Both the position numbers and the translations under genes were made by a program. Below the pieces are notes generated by a model. It saw only the letters and a program-made list of their open reading frames with translations, was not told the DNA's origin and ran no database searches. Source: Mytilus trossulus (Eukaryota > Mollusca > Bivalvia > Mytilida > Mytilidae). From it: DNA of 64,000 nucleotides. This document shows positions 34,474-46,410 of this stretch, piece by piece (within the stretch, counting starts at the first letter, position 1; each line of letters begins with the position of its first letter). The DNA lies in assembly GCF_036588685.1 (NCBI RefSeq), contig NC_086378.1, positions 73,053,127 to 73,117,126 of the forward strand. The letters are read 5' to 3'.

Positions 34474-36183
34474 GTCCAATAATCTATGGAAATTTACCCA
34501 TTTTCATTGATTTTTTCGTGAAAATCAATATGAGTTCAACTTGTGACGTCATAATGAAACGCAGAAACGTAAAATTTCCAACAAAATGGTGTATATCCTA
34601 GCTAGTCAATGGATTAGCTGTAATTTATCGTGATATTGGTCGATTAATCTGAATTTGAAATTTACGCTTAAAAGGGGGCCATTTTAGGACCTTATCGAAC
34701 ATACTCCTTTTGGTTGATTATATAAGGAATCACTGTAGTATGACTAGAGGGGGCCCCCTCATGAAAAGTTCTGGATTCTGCCACTGAGTAGCGAAATAAA
34801 AATTCACTAAATTAGAAGGGGAGGCAAGTTGTATAAAATAAGGGTATCAATACGATATGGTATTTCAACAAATGATGCAATTTTGCTCTAAATTTGTATA
34901 GTACAATTCAGGTACACTATGCCAAGATCAAATTCATGTATATTTTACCCTTGGGAAGTGGTAAAAAACTGCTTGAAAATTAAGATATGTCTGCAAAGTA
35001 TTTAGTAATGGGGAAAATATGGTTTGGTTCAGATTAATTGAATAAGATTTTGAATTTCTGAAATTAGTTGATATTGTAATAAAAAAAAAATATTTATGAT
35101 TATCCCAAACATTCACCATCAACGATTCTGGAAGATTATGTCGAGCAATTTTTTGTTGTTGAAAAAGTTTTCATCCAATAATTTATAACTGTAGCCAAAT
35201 AATAATTTGATTAATTAAAGCCATGGACACCTTCTCATAATTTAAAAATATTAAGATAAATATGCCGATATAAATACAAGTGGTACTTATTTGATTCTTG
35301 TCGGTGGATTCTGGAATAATTTTCATTTCATATTTAAAAATTACCAAAAAGTATTTTTTTTGAGAACATATTCAGCTTGAATACATAAATGACAGAGATT
35401 TTTATTAAGCATTTCATGTGAACAACCAAGTTAGAAATTTGACCGAAAAAAACTCAAAAAAAGATTCAGGCATACAAATTATAATATACATTAAAAACTG
35501 GATATTAAATGATAAAACCGTGGAAGAAGATTGATTTAATTTGATTACAACACTATTTAACCATTGAACAAGATTTTCTTCTGAAATGCAGCAAAATGGT
35601 TTGCCCATCAATTTCAATAGTTAAATTGATATATATAGGAAGATGTGGTATGAGTGCAAATGTGACAAATCTCCATACTTATATATGCAACAACATTTGA
35701 AGCTAAAAAAGAGGTTGGAGATTAACCCAGAGTGGAACGCCCATTTATTTAATTTCTTTATCAAATTGATCAATGCAGAAAGGGTGATAGTTGAAATAAC
35801 TTAGGATGAGGTTTATTAGGTTGTAAAACAGTTTAAGGTCCTTGGATCAAATGATCAACAGATATTTATAAAACATTTTTAAACATTGTCTTGTTTGCAT
35901 TGTTAGTGCTTTCGGGTGGTTGAAATTTTCAAAACAATTCATGCAGTTTTTGGTGATACACTCGTTTAAATGATAAAACTGAAATTTCAGTTTTGTAATT
36001 TAACAACTTCCCTAAATATTTTACTGTTTTCAATACATCTTGATCGTCAAATTGGAGAATAACAGTACATTTGTACTTGAAACTAAATTAAAGTTTGTCA
36101 TCTGCATTTAAAGTTTCATAGCTGAACATTAATGTTCATCTTGATTTTTTTTTTGAAGACTAAGCAAATATCAAATGACCATT
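34474..36183. other. Non-coding stretch
   Basis: AT-rich; partial GGATCC-family terminus at 34740-34790 and a mussel-repeat fragment at 35630-35670. No supported gene. Confidence 0.35.
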
Positions 36184-36373
36184 TCAGAAATACATTGAGC
36201 TCAGAGCGCTGCGTTTCTTATCTATTACTAACATAGTTTCTCTTTGGAGTAGCTTGCAGTTGCTAGGGTCTGGTTGTTTCTTTTGTTTTTTCATTGGTTC
36301 TTTGAATGGTGTCATGGTTTTCAAGTGTTCAGGATATGGTGTTCTGCTTTTGAGGGAATCTTTATATGTAATT
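36184..36373 (-). CDS. Orphan terminal coding exon, unknown gene
   Basis: The minus strand shows ATATTTTCATTTCAG (to 36374) and then one base completing a codon and 62 open codons to TGA (36184-36186). The peptide starts ITYKDSLKSRTPYPEHLKTM and continues TPFKEPMKKQKKQPDPSNC, then LLQRETMLVIDKKRSALSSM, YF, stop. Composition is protein-like and richer in GC than the flanks. The splice phase requires an upstream exon ending two bases into a codon; I could not locate one up to the window edge. No family recognised; short K/P-rich tails like this occur in axonemal and cytoskeletal proteins, but that is only an impression. Confidence 0.5.
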
Positions 36374-37530
36374 CTGAAATGAAAATATTTGATATTTGTT
36401 TGGTAATTTAAGTATTAAAAAAATTATAATTTTGAGCTTAAATCTGTAAAAAAGTTTTATAATTTTCGAAACAATGTCAAAAACAAAGGTCTTTAATCAA
36501 ATTCTAAATTATATTTGACATATTATGATGTATTGGAAACCAAAATATTAAAAATATATTTGTATCTTAGATTGAATTCAAATACCTTATTGTGAAAAAA
36601 TACCCAAAATGTTATATACTTAAGCGTCATCAAAATTATTTCAGGGTATCTGTTTCTTAAAAGCACTGATTGCTAACAAGATAATGGTGAAGTAAAAGTA
36701 ACATTTCAAAATTATAATCTACCTTTTAAATAAAATTCACTTAATGCTTTGACCAAGTGGGAAGAAAAAGTATTTAAATCATTTCAAATACCCCCCTTAA
36801 ACCTTCATTCTTATTTATCTGAAACTATCATCATTTCCCAGAGTTATTTAGATAAAAATCCCTAGTATTAAACAGAAGTATCTAATTATTTTGCTTCAAA
36901 TATATCATTCTTGGGTTCATTTTTAACTCTAACCCCCAATAATATGCTTTCATTCAGACATTTTACAAATTCTCCATACAAATCCCCCAAAAAATAATTT
37001 TGTGAAAACCTAAAATTTGTCATTCACATGAATAATAATAATAAAAAAAACTGTCAATAATAAGGAATCCACAGTATTCACATTTTGCTTGAAAAATATT
37101 TGTTATCAAGTTTCATCAATTAGCCTCATATGTTGTATTTAAGCGAAATAGTTGTTTGTTTCTTTGCTTTGTCTTTACACAGCTGAAAACTTTTACTTTT
37201 AAGCAAGGGAGATAACTTGTTTCAAATTTAATTTAATTAAGAAATTTCTAAAAATGACATTTGTCCATTCAGCATCATATTTTTCTAAAATCAGTGTAAT
37301 TATTAAAAATGTTTGGTATAACTATTTGGTTTATAATTATCAGTACATAATTAACAACTATTTTTAATTTTAACTTTTTCGTCACATTTAACAATTACTC
37401 ATCATGACAAGATTTTGACATTTCTTCTCGAAATTCCCCTTATATTTCTTTTAAAAATTGCATACAATATTCACTTTAAACATATTATAATTGTTAATGT
37501 TTGTGTCATTTTGGTCTTTAGTGGATAGTG
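36374..37530. other. Presumed intron upstream of the orphan exon
   Basis: AT-rich; no exon recognised. A mussel-repeat fragment in reverse orientation (TAGTTGTCTCATTGGCAATC) is at 37534-37556. Confidence 0.35.
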
Positions 37531-37666
37531 GATAGTTGTCTCATTGGCAATCATACCTCATCTTCTTTTTTATAACTAAGCAGGTTCAAATTAGATCATG
37601 TACCATACTTTAGGGGCAGTGGTAGATTCAGAGGGTGGGAGTTCTGGAGAGGTTGGATCCTCCTTT

Positions 37667-38250
37667 TGTCGAGCCTTTGACTTAAGTTGAAAAAGTGACA
37701 CATAGCGATCCTACATTCCATCATTGGCATCGTCCACAAATATTCACTCTGTGGTTAACGTTTTTAAAATTTTAATAGCTTTCTTAAACTATCCTGGATT
37801 TATACCAAACTTGGACAGAAGTTTGTAAATGATCATAAGATAGTATTCAGAAGTAAATATTGTAAAAATAAAATTCCATTTCTTCGTATTTTACTTGTAA
37901 CTGGACTTAGTTTTTCTCCTGGGAAATATTACATTCACTCTGTGGTTAAAGTTTTAAAAACTTTGATAACTTTCTTAAACTCTCCTAGATTTGTACCAAG
38001 CTTGGACCAAAGCTTGTTTATGATGATAAGATAGTACATGTACCCAGAAGTAAATTTTGTAAAAATAAAATTCCATTTTTCTGTATTTTTCACTTATAAC
38101 TGACTTAGTTTTTCTTCAAGTTAACATAACATTCAGTCTGCTGTTAAAGTTTTTAAAATATTTATTTAATTCATAAACTATTCTGGATTTTAACCAAACT
38201 TTGACAGAACTAGGACATGCTTCTTTTAATCAAAAGATAATAAAAAAAAT
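37667..38250 (-). repeat. 192-bp-period repeat, copy B (inverted)
   Basis: Begins TTGTCGAGCCTTTGACTTAA, the reverse complement of the right end of copy A, with CGATCCTACATTCC next. Units of ATTCACTCTGTGGTTAA recur at about 37743, 37933 and (diverged) 38131. The far terminus is missing. Confidence 0.8.
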
Positions 38251-38539
38251 TAAGGTATTGCTAAAGTGAATTTGATAAGATAGCCATATTTTGGATCCTA
38301 TGGCACCTTCATCAGGATTGAAACTATAGGGAACTGCAGAATCCTGCAATGATAATTTGCATTTCACAATGTCACCATCAGGATAAATTATAAATAGGAG
38401 AGTGAAGGTAGATGCGAAAATAAACTAGATCAAGAATGTTAAATAAAATATGTTTTTGTATATTTGGACGACATTTGACTTGCAATTATGTACCATTTAC
38501 TAGGCTGGATATAGTACAGACTTGCATACCGTACCATTT

Positions 38540-38775
38540 CGACACTGGAAGCAGTACGTTTGTCTGAGCGAAGCCAATTGGAAGCATGTACCTCTTAGTG
38601 AAGCTAATTGGGAGCACATACCCTCTGTCTTGTTGCGAAGCTGATTTGAAGCAGTACATATATACCTCTGTCTGCTAAAGCTAATTAGAAGCAGTACCCC
38701 TGGCAGCGCAGTCCCAATTAGAGGCATGTAACTCTGAGGGAAGCCAATTGGAAGCATGTACCTCTGCAAAATTTG
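38540..38775. repeat. Tandem repeat, about 26-45 bp units
   Basis: Six or so units around GAAGCCAATTGGAAGCATGT and ACCTCTG. It produces a spurious 89-codon minus-strand frame with repeated QLASLR motifs. Confidence 0.75.
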
Positions 38776-38827
38776 ATTAAACTATTCAACAAATTTTATT
38801 TAACATTCTTTTTAAACCATTAATACT

Positions 38828-39496
38828 TTTTGTCGAGCCTTCAACTTTAATTGAAAAAAACATGAGACTTAGCCATCCTACATTCTGTCAGCAGCTTCAT
38901 CATGGGCGATCACAAAAATTCACTCTTTAGTTTAAGTTTTTTAAAATTTTTATAACTTTCTAAAACTATTCTGGATTTCTAAAACTTCCACCGAAGCTTG
39001 TATATGATCATAAGATAGTACCCAGAAGTAAATTTTGTAAATGAAACAAATTAATTTTTCCATATTCTACTTATAAATGCCAGGATACAATACATTCACT
39101 AAAGTTTTTAAAATTTTAATAACTTTCTTCAAATATTCTGGATTTGTAACAAACTTAGACAGAAGCTTGTTTATGATCAAAAGCTTGTATCTAGACAAAA
39201 AATAGTTAAAACTTATTTCCTGTTTTTCCGTATTTTGCTTATTAATGGACTTAGTTAACCTTATATTCTGAAGTTAAAGTTTTTAAAACAATTATTAGAT
39301 TCATAAACTATTCTGGATTTTTACCAAACTTGGACAGAAACTTCTTACAATCAAATGATAGTCTGAGAGGAATATTTTTTTGATATTTCCCCCCCCCCCC
39401 CCCCCCCCCCCCCCTCATTTTTGTTGAGCCTGGGATTAACAGCAAAAGTAAGCGTTAGCGAGACACTGGGATCTGCAGAACCTGTACAAATTTTTT
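38828..39496 (-). repeat. 192-bp-period repeat, copy C (inverted, both ends)
   Basis: Starts TTGTCGAGCCTTCAACTTTA and ends CAGCAAAAGTAAGCGTTAGC, GAGACACTGGG (about 39441-39471), the reverse complement of the left end of copy A. It contains a C run of about 26 at 39390-39415 that is probably inexact. Confidence 0.8.
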
Positions 39497-39499
39497 GGT

Positions 39500-40660
39500 T
39501 GCAATTTAATGAGAACAGAACCTAGTTTGAACCCTGCCTTTTATCCTGGGTGGGAGCCCCATCTCTTTAAAAATGACTGGAACCACCCCTGGGGGAGAAT
39601 AATTGCTTTTTTATCATTTGAAGATGGAAAAAACTATTTACGTTATTACATGGGATTTGTTACCAAATGGCAGAAAAGAGGTGTTTCCTGTCTTGTGTAT
39701 TGACAGGAGCTAGTTCTGACTGTTATCCTCCATTTAAGGAACCAGTCATTCCCAAAGTTTACCTTGTGTCAGTCCATCTCTATTAATGTCAAGATATCAG
39801 TGATTTCTCTTCTCTTTTAAGTTTTTTGGAAGCATTCTTATGAAAAACAAATATTAATATGGTTCATGTATCAAACTTAATTTGGGAACAAAAATGTTAC
39901 TTTTGAATTGTAAATTTTGAAACTATTTCCTTCAACTATTCTAGTTTAATGATTTTATTACATGGAATTTGAATTTGGACAATTATTTTTTAATTTAAAG
40001 AAACAGGATTTTTTGAGTTTACAATATTTCATCCTAAATTTTATCCTAAATGTAAAGATTTCTTACAACATACCACTATTTTGTATTATATTTGTATTTT
40101 ATATTATCAGCATTTCTTTTACCATTGAAACTTCAAAGGAAGATTGCACTCACGTTGAAGTTGTGTTATTCCTAGTATGAAACTGGTTGAGAAATTTCCC
40201 CCCATTTTCCCGAAATTTGTGAAATTTTATTAAAATTTACAGACAGTACTTGTTTGTGTAATCAACTCCTGCAGTTATAATTTTTTCTATTCTTGAATTA
40301 GGAGATTTTTATTTAAACCTTTGTAAGAATGTAACAATTTTTGTTTAGAACTCACATGATGAGCATGCAAATTGATTAAGGTTAATCGTCATCACAAATG
40401 TTTGACCTTTTATATTTCCATATATTTAAATTTCAGTAAAGACCATTCTCCTTTGTTGATGGAAAATATGAACTTGCACAACTGAGCTACTTCAGGCTAT
40501 GATCAATTTTTGTAGAATTATTTTCATACTTATGATGTGTGTGAAGAGAAACTTAAAACAAGTGAAATTTTATTAAACTATGCTCCAAAATATTAAAAAA
40601 ATGTTTGTGATTTATAGGTGTTAGCCAATAAATATTCTGTTCTTTTTTTATAACCTCTTT
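39500..40660. other. Non-coding stretch before the triplicated array
   Basis: A GGATCC-family remnant (AACCCTGCCTTTTATCCTGG) at about 39530-39590; otherwise AT-rich with no supported exon. Confidence 0.35.
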
Positions 40661-40678
40661 TTTTAGGTATTTACATAT

Positions 40679-41139
40679 CAGATGTCTGCTAACTAATATA
40701 AGAGCAATAATTTGAGCTATGTAAATAAAAAAAATGTAAACATAGTTCTAAATAAAAATGGAAAGAGAAATTGTGGGTATTTAAAAAAAAACATTTGGTC
40801 AATTTTCAAAATTCAAGTAACATGTATAAAAGCACATCTGATATTTTTACTGTTTTATGTATGAGTTCAAACAATTAATTTTTATATTGAGAATTACTTC
40901 CATGCTGCCATGAATGTAAAAAGAAAATATTGTGAGATGCTTTGGAACATTCTTTGGACAATTGTATATTGGATTATATACAACGGAAAGGACATTGGAA
41001 TATTAAAATGGATTCAGTGAACTGGTTATCACAAAGAATTATGTTGAAAAGCATGAAAAGTAGCCATGGCAGCAGCTCCAAGGAAGATGGTTACATAAAT
41101 CTTCAACCAAGTCTGAGGCTTCACCAAGAAAATAAGAAG
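40679..41139 (+). ncRNA. Module copy 1, block A/B (first exon-like block)
   Basis: Similarity among copies begins at ATATCAGATGTxTxCT and runs through AAATAAAAAAAATGTAAACA and GTGCATCTGATATTT-like words to AGCAGCTCCAAGGAAGATGG and CAACCAAGTCTGAGGCTT. It ends at AAGAAG|GCAAGT, a GC-type donor. In copy 1 an ORF opens at ATG 40942 (MEHSLDNCILDYIQRKGHWN...) and is open through the splice, giving about 96 residues with blocks C and D. Confidence 0.4.
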
Positions 41140-41487
41140 GCAAGTTTAATTAAGCCAAACATTTTCTATACAATCAGTAATTTGATAAAAATTGTATATT
41201 AAGGGCATATGATAGAGTTGATGTTGCTAATGTAAAATGTTATTTTTGCCATTCAATGGGAGATAACTCATAATTTACGTTTATAAACAATGGAATATAT
41301 TTAAATTATTATTTTTGTGGAGTTGAAAATTCAATCAATAAACTTAAGACTTACTGTTTTTGATTTTAATCTTTTATATTGATTTTACAGTTATTTATGT
41401 TATAGTAAGAAATTGGAATAATGTTTGGTAAATGTCAGGGAAATTGAAATATAAAGTATATAAATTGTAAATTTTCATATATTTCAG

Positions 41488-41555
41488 GTTTTTTTTGTGA
41501 GATTTTTTCATGGTGTGGGAATAAGACTTGGAGGTCTAAGACAGCTAGTATATAG
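41488..41555 (+). ncRNA. Module copy 1, block C (68 bases)
   Basis: TTTCAG before, GTAGGT after. Shares TTTTCATGGTGTGGGAATAA and GACTTGG with the other copies. In the frame of block B it reads RFFHGVGIRLGGLRQLVY; copy 2 reads CFHGVGIRLGGQIQLIC. Confidence 0.5.
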
Positions 41556-41860
41556 GTAGGTGCCAGTATACAGTTTCGAATAAAATAAATGTTTTATAAA
41601 TATTCTTTTTAAATTTTATGTGGTTCAGGCTTGAAAGTTTCTAAGAGTTTGGTTTCTAGTTTACGCATTTTTTTTTTATCAGTACAAACATAACGTAATT
41701 TTGAATATCGAACCTAATTATTTAGTTTGTTGGATTGCTATCTAGTTAATATATGTTCTCAGCCTCTATTACACATATATAACCTATTTCTTTATAATTT
41801 CATATGGTAACAGCGATCTTTTGAAACCATTCTGGTAAGACTTAACACTTTATATTTCAG

Positions 41861-41922
41861 ATTGGCATCAGCTTGTCTGTAAGGATTGAGGCTGAGAATG
41901 GCCATTGGAGCTGACTAATATG
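41861..41922 (+). ncRNA. Module copy 1, block D (62 bases)
   Basis: TATATTTCAG before, GTAAGA after. Shares GGCCATTGGAGCTGA and AAGGATTGA with copy 2. The frame from block C closes here after LASACL. Confidence 0.5.
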
Positions 41923-42189
41923 GTAAGAACCAATACATAAATTAATGAGTCATTTAGCCAAGAACATGTAAATACCCTAGAATGTTATGCAAAGAAGTAT
42001 TATATTTTAATTATGCAGATCTTGAGACGTAGTAAACTTTAATTTTTCTTGAACTATAACTGTGATATAATCTAAAGGGAGGTATCAAGATAAATAAAGG
42101 AAATAAAAAAATTATTCAGTTACTTAGAAAATCTTACTATCTGTAAGTTTTCTAAAATTGTTCCCGTATATACATTGTATAATGAATGG

Positions 42190-42640
42190 GATGTGGACCA
42201 TCATGTGGTATGATTGCCACTGAAACAACTATCTCCCAGAGACCAAATGATATGTAAGCAACAAATGGTCACTATGGCCTTCAACAATGAGCCAAACAGA
42301 TACCTTACAGTTAACTTTAAAAGTTAGAAACATGGCAAAATGTGAAACAATTCAAACAAGAAAACCAACAGCTTGATTTATAATGAAACCATGAAATAAT
42401 AACCATTATCGCTATTTTGTGCATTTTTCCTTTGATCTTTTTTGTGATAATTTTCATATCATGCTTCTCGCTTGAGATGGAAAAATTATCGCTAGAAACT
42501 AAGGAGACCACGTGGCGTTGCTAACAAAATTGACATTGAAATTGACAAGGTCGTCATAGGTAAATTAGCGATAAACAGATTATCATTGGTCATCTCAACG
42601 ATAATCTATAAATACGTCGAACAACAACCAACTACTTGTC
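42190..42640. repeat. Mussel repeat plus GATAATTT/AGCGATAA element in intron
   Basis: GTGGTATGATTGCCACTGAA opens a fragment of the mussel interspersed repeat, including CTTCAACAATGAGCCAAACA. The part from about 42400 has inverted TTATCGCTA / TTAGCGATAA words. Confidence 0.6.
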
Positions 42641-42821
42641 ATCCCTTGTTTGCTACTGAAGACTGGTTGTTTGTAAATTCAGTCTACAGAATCACTTCAA
42701 AGCAAAGTGAAAGCTATGTTCTATTGTTCTATGCATCACAAGTGCATTTATTAACTAGTTACTTATTCCTTTGCATTGAATATTGTTCTGAAAGATATTA
42801 GAATGTATATTTCTTTTTCAG

Positions 42822-42900
42822 GTGACTTTAACTGTGGCTGCAGGAAATGATTGTGCAATACAACTGAAACCAAAAAGAATGTAATTCAGACTATTTTTGT
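42822..42900 (+). ncRNA. Module copy 1, block E (terminal block, 3' edge unknown)
   Basis: TTCTTTTTCAG before; contains CTGTGGCTGCAGGAAATGAT and GAATGTAATTCAG, shared with copy 2 (CTGTGGCTGCAGCAATGATT). Confidence 0.4.
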
Positions 42901-43499
42901 GTATGTTTTAAAAAATGTTCATATTTTTTTACCAAAAAAAAAATTTAAAAATTGTAAAGATTCTCCATTTTCAACAAAGCTGAAAAATAATGTTATTTTG
43001 TTAAAATGTACATTTTGGTTTTCTGATTTGTTGGATGTATCTCTTTTTTTCTTCATTAGTTTGTTATTTTTTGCAGTGTTTTTAGCTATAAAAAAGATTA
43101 TTTCACAAGAAGCATAGAAAAAAACACATCTTGGTGAGAAAAGATTAATTCAGATTTTTAGTGTTAAATGCCACAATAAGCAAGATTTGTTATATATCTT
43201 GGTGTCCATTTTTTCAATTGGTTGAGAAAATTGGAGTAATGGAAGTGAACCACCTAGGTGAACAATGATGTACTAAATATTTTTGTTAATTATTTAAATA
43301 ATTTATATCAAATTATTTATTATTTATTATAGCTATACCATCTTGTATTTTTGTTAGATATAGCAATGATGTGGAGTCTAAACAGGTGAAATTTTTGGCA
43401 AAGGGAGGTAATAAATTATTCCCCTGTTTAACTCCTCATTCTTTTAAATTTATTATTTTACTTAAATATTCATATGTATAAGTTTTTTGTTTAATATCA

Positions 43500-43805
43500 G
43501 ATGTATACTAGCTAACAATGACTATTATTCAGAGTTCTGTAAATAAAAAAAAATGTAAACAGAGCTCCAGATAATAGATTTAAGGGTGGGAGAAATTATG
43601 GGACACTATCGGTAGAATTGATTTGGTGAAATTTTCAAGATACATGATTAATTGAGAGTGCATCTGATATTTTTTTTATTTATTTCTATAAATAATGGAC
43701 CAAATACGAAAAGATTGCAATTAAGATAATGATGAGAGCAGCTCTAAGGAAGATGGTCAATAGAATTTTCAACCAAGTCTGAGGCTTTATCATGAAATTG
43801 AGAAG
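43500..43805 (+). ncRNA. Module copy 2, block A/B
   Basis: Aligns with copy 1. The frame equivalent to KEDGYINLQPSLRL has a TAG (KEDGQ-stop-NFQPSLRL), so the ORF is broken here. It ends at GAGAAG|GCAAGT, again a GC donor. Confidence 0.4.
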
Positions 43806-43942
43806 GCAAGTTTATTGAAGTCAAACAATTTCTATACATTTTCTAGAAATATTTGTTAAATGTACATATTCATCCTTATTTTCTGCATGAAAAACATCTT
43901 TCAATAATTTATTTACCAGTTTAATATTTTGGGATACCATTG

Positions 43943-44394
43943 TCAAGGGGTACAATCAAAATCACGTGATGGATATACACACACCGGAAGTAACAGGCGA
44001 GCAGACCGCTTGAAAGGTAAGTAGTCGTATTTACTTGTTTATATCAATGAAATTTAATAAATAAGGTAGTGCACGGAATGTCGGATACTATCTAGTTTTG
44101 AAATACACAATTATCATTGCTGGAAATCGTGCAGTTAATGCTAACACTTCGACACAAAAATTCGTTGAAAATTTGGAACTGTGTCAAAGTGTTTTCAATA
44201 ACTGCACGCTTTCTAGCAAAACCAATTGTGTATTTTAAAACTACATACTATCCGACATTCGGTGTGCCAACTTATTAATCAAAATTTAATTGATATAAAC
44301 AAGAAAATGCAACTACTAACCTTTCAAGCGGCGAGTTCGACTGTAACTTCCGGTGTGTGTATATCCATCACGTAATTTTGATTGTACCCCTTGA
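43943..44394. mobile_element. Foldback element, 452 bp, arms of about 200 bp
   Basis: Ends TCAAGGGGTACAATC and GATTGTACCCCTTGA. Arms continue through CACGTGATGGATATACACAC, CGGAAGT and the CTTTCAAGC/GCTTGAAAGG block to a centre near 44170. It is inserted in the intron between blocks B and C of module copy 2 and absent from copies 1 and 3, so it arrived after triplication. Confidence 0.9.
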
Positions 44395-44719
44395 TTGTAC
44401 ATTAACAAGAATTTCTATTACAATTGCAGGAGTAAATTCTAAGATAGGAATTAACTTTCAAGGGGAGACTAGCACAATTAACAGCAAGATTTGTTCATTC
44501 AATGGGAGACAACTCATTTTCATTATTCAAATTAGTTGAGTGCAGAATTCAAATCATAAACCTTGACTACTTTTGTTTGTTTTTCAATCTTTACAAAATA
44601 TGTGGATTTTATACTATTGGTACTTGAAGTAAGAAATCAGAAAAATCTGTGTAAATCAATCTTTAGGTTGACATAGAAATTGGTTTGTAAAATTAATAAA
44701 TGTGTTAATTTCTTTTTAG

Positions 44720-44787
44720 GTACTTTCTGTGGCATGTTTTCATGGTGTGGGAATAAGACTTGGTGGTCAAATACAGCTAATATGTAG
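44720..44787 (+). ncRNA. Module copy 2, block C (68 bases)
   Basis: TTCTTTTTAG before, GTAGGT after; exactly the length of copy 1. The B frame stays open through it. Confidence 0.5.
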
Positions 44788-45639
44788 GTAGGTACCAGTA
44801 TTGTTAATCCTGTTTAAAAAAAAATAATCTATAAATAAGATTATTTTAAAATGAATACTGACTTTTTTAGGGTTAAAGGTTTATAAGAGTTTGGTCAACA
44901 GTATATACTCTTTATTTTATCAGTATCATATGACAATGGTCTCTTGGCAAAGTATGGCCTTATAATAGATTTTAAATTTCAACTTTTATCATAGAATATC
45001 AAAGGGGCCCCAATTTGGATCTTAAATGGATATATTTCAAGAAACTTAATGTGACTTAAAATAAATCGCTTCTTTATAATACATTGTAGTCTCCATAATT
45101 AGCTATATTGGGAGATATTATCAAAATGCTATAATTTTGTGAATTTTCTTACCTAAAAGCTTAAAGAATACCTTTGATCCAAAATGTTTCGTAACTTATA
45201 GGAACCAAGGGTAATACATGTATTTAAATAAAAAGACGTAAACTATTACTGGATATGCTAAAAACTGTTCTGAATTGTGAAAAATTGGACCTTAATTGGC
45301 GCTTTTGCGAATACACCAGAATTGCATAATCAAGATGTCATAACTTAATAGTTTATAGTGTCAGGTGCCAAAATGAAGTGTTTATTTTGTATCAATAATG
45401 ATACCAGAACAATATATATGTTAAATTTGTAGTATTTGGGCTTGATTTAAAAAAAAAAAAAAAATCTTAGGGCCAACTTAACCCTTTTAAGCCTACTCGT
45501 TTTAGGATTGAATTGTGTTGTTGGATTGATGTCTAACCAATGTTCTCAAAACCTATCGCATATATAACCCATTTTATATATCATAGATACAGTATTTCAG
45601 AAGTTATCCTTTAAAACAATTTTGTATTTTATATTTCAG

Positions 45640-45704
45640 GTTAGCACCACAGCTTGTCTACAAGGATTGAAGCTGGGAAACGGCCATTGGAGCTGAATTT
45701 TATG
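45640..45704 (+). ncRNA. Module copy 2, block D (65 bases)
   Basis: TATATTTCAG before, GTAAGA after. The frame from block C reads RLAPQLVYKD then stop. Confidence 0.5.
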
Positions 45705-46328
45705 GTAAGAAACTAAAATATTGATTAATGAACTTTTTAATTCACCATGTATTTTTTTATGAACACATGTATTTTGAAATATTTTCCAAATTAATAGTTT
45801 TAATTATACTGGTAATCTGGATTGGGTATTTAAGAATAAAGAGATGTTATAAGATTGCCAACTACTCAACTATCAATAAGAGAAGCAAATTACAATCACT
45901 GTAGGACCTTCAGCAATGAGCAAAACCTATATGACTGTAAATAATGCAACTGGTTGAATATCACAATAGGAACTTGTATTTATAAATCTAATCTCTAATG
46001 CAAAACTTTGAGGCCAGATTTTTCTGAAATCTTGGGATTATTTATCTTGCATATTTGTCCATTTGTTGAAAAATCACAAGAATAGCATGCAATAATTTCT
46101 GGTTTTACAGTACCAGTTTTAAAGGCCCTGCCTGAACATAACAAAATGTGAAACAGTTTCAAACTAGAAAACCAATGCATTAATTCATACAACTAATAAA
46201 GGAAAATAAACATGATGCACATCAACCATTGATTTTATCATCCTTTTTTGCTAATAATTGTATAAATCGGTAAATCGGTTTGATCTTGTTTTGACAAATA
46301 TGTTTAAGAATGTTTATTTCTATTTCAG

Positions 46329-46410
46329 GAAGCTGTGGCTGCAGCAATGATTATGTGATAAAACTGAAGAATGTTATTCAAATTTTTTTTGTATATATTT
46401 CAAAACATGT
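46329..46410 (+). ncRNA. Module copy 2, block E
   Basis: TATTTCAG before; followed within 100 bases by an A run of about 26 at 46421-46446 whose length is unreliable. Confidence 0.4.

Noticed and set aside
38500-38769. 89-codon minus-strand frame with QLASLR repeats
   Set aside because: Generated by a short tandem repeat; no splice sites or domain.
39390-39415. C homopolymer as a functional i-motif/G4 site
   Set aside because: The run length is probably an assembly artefact inside a decayed repeat; nothing else supports function.
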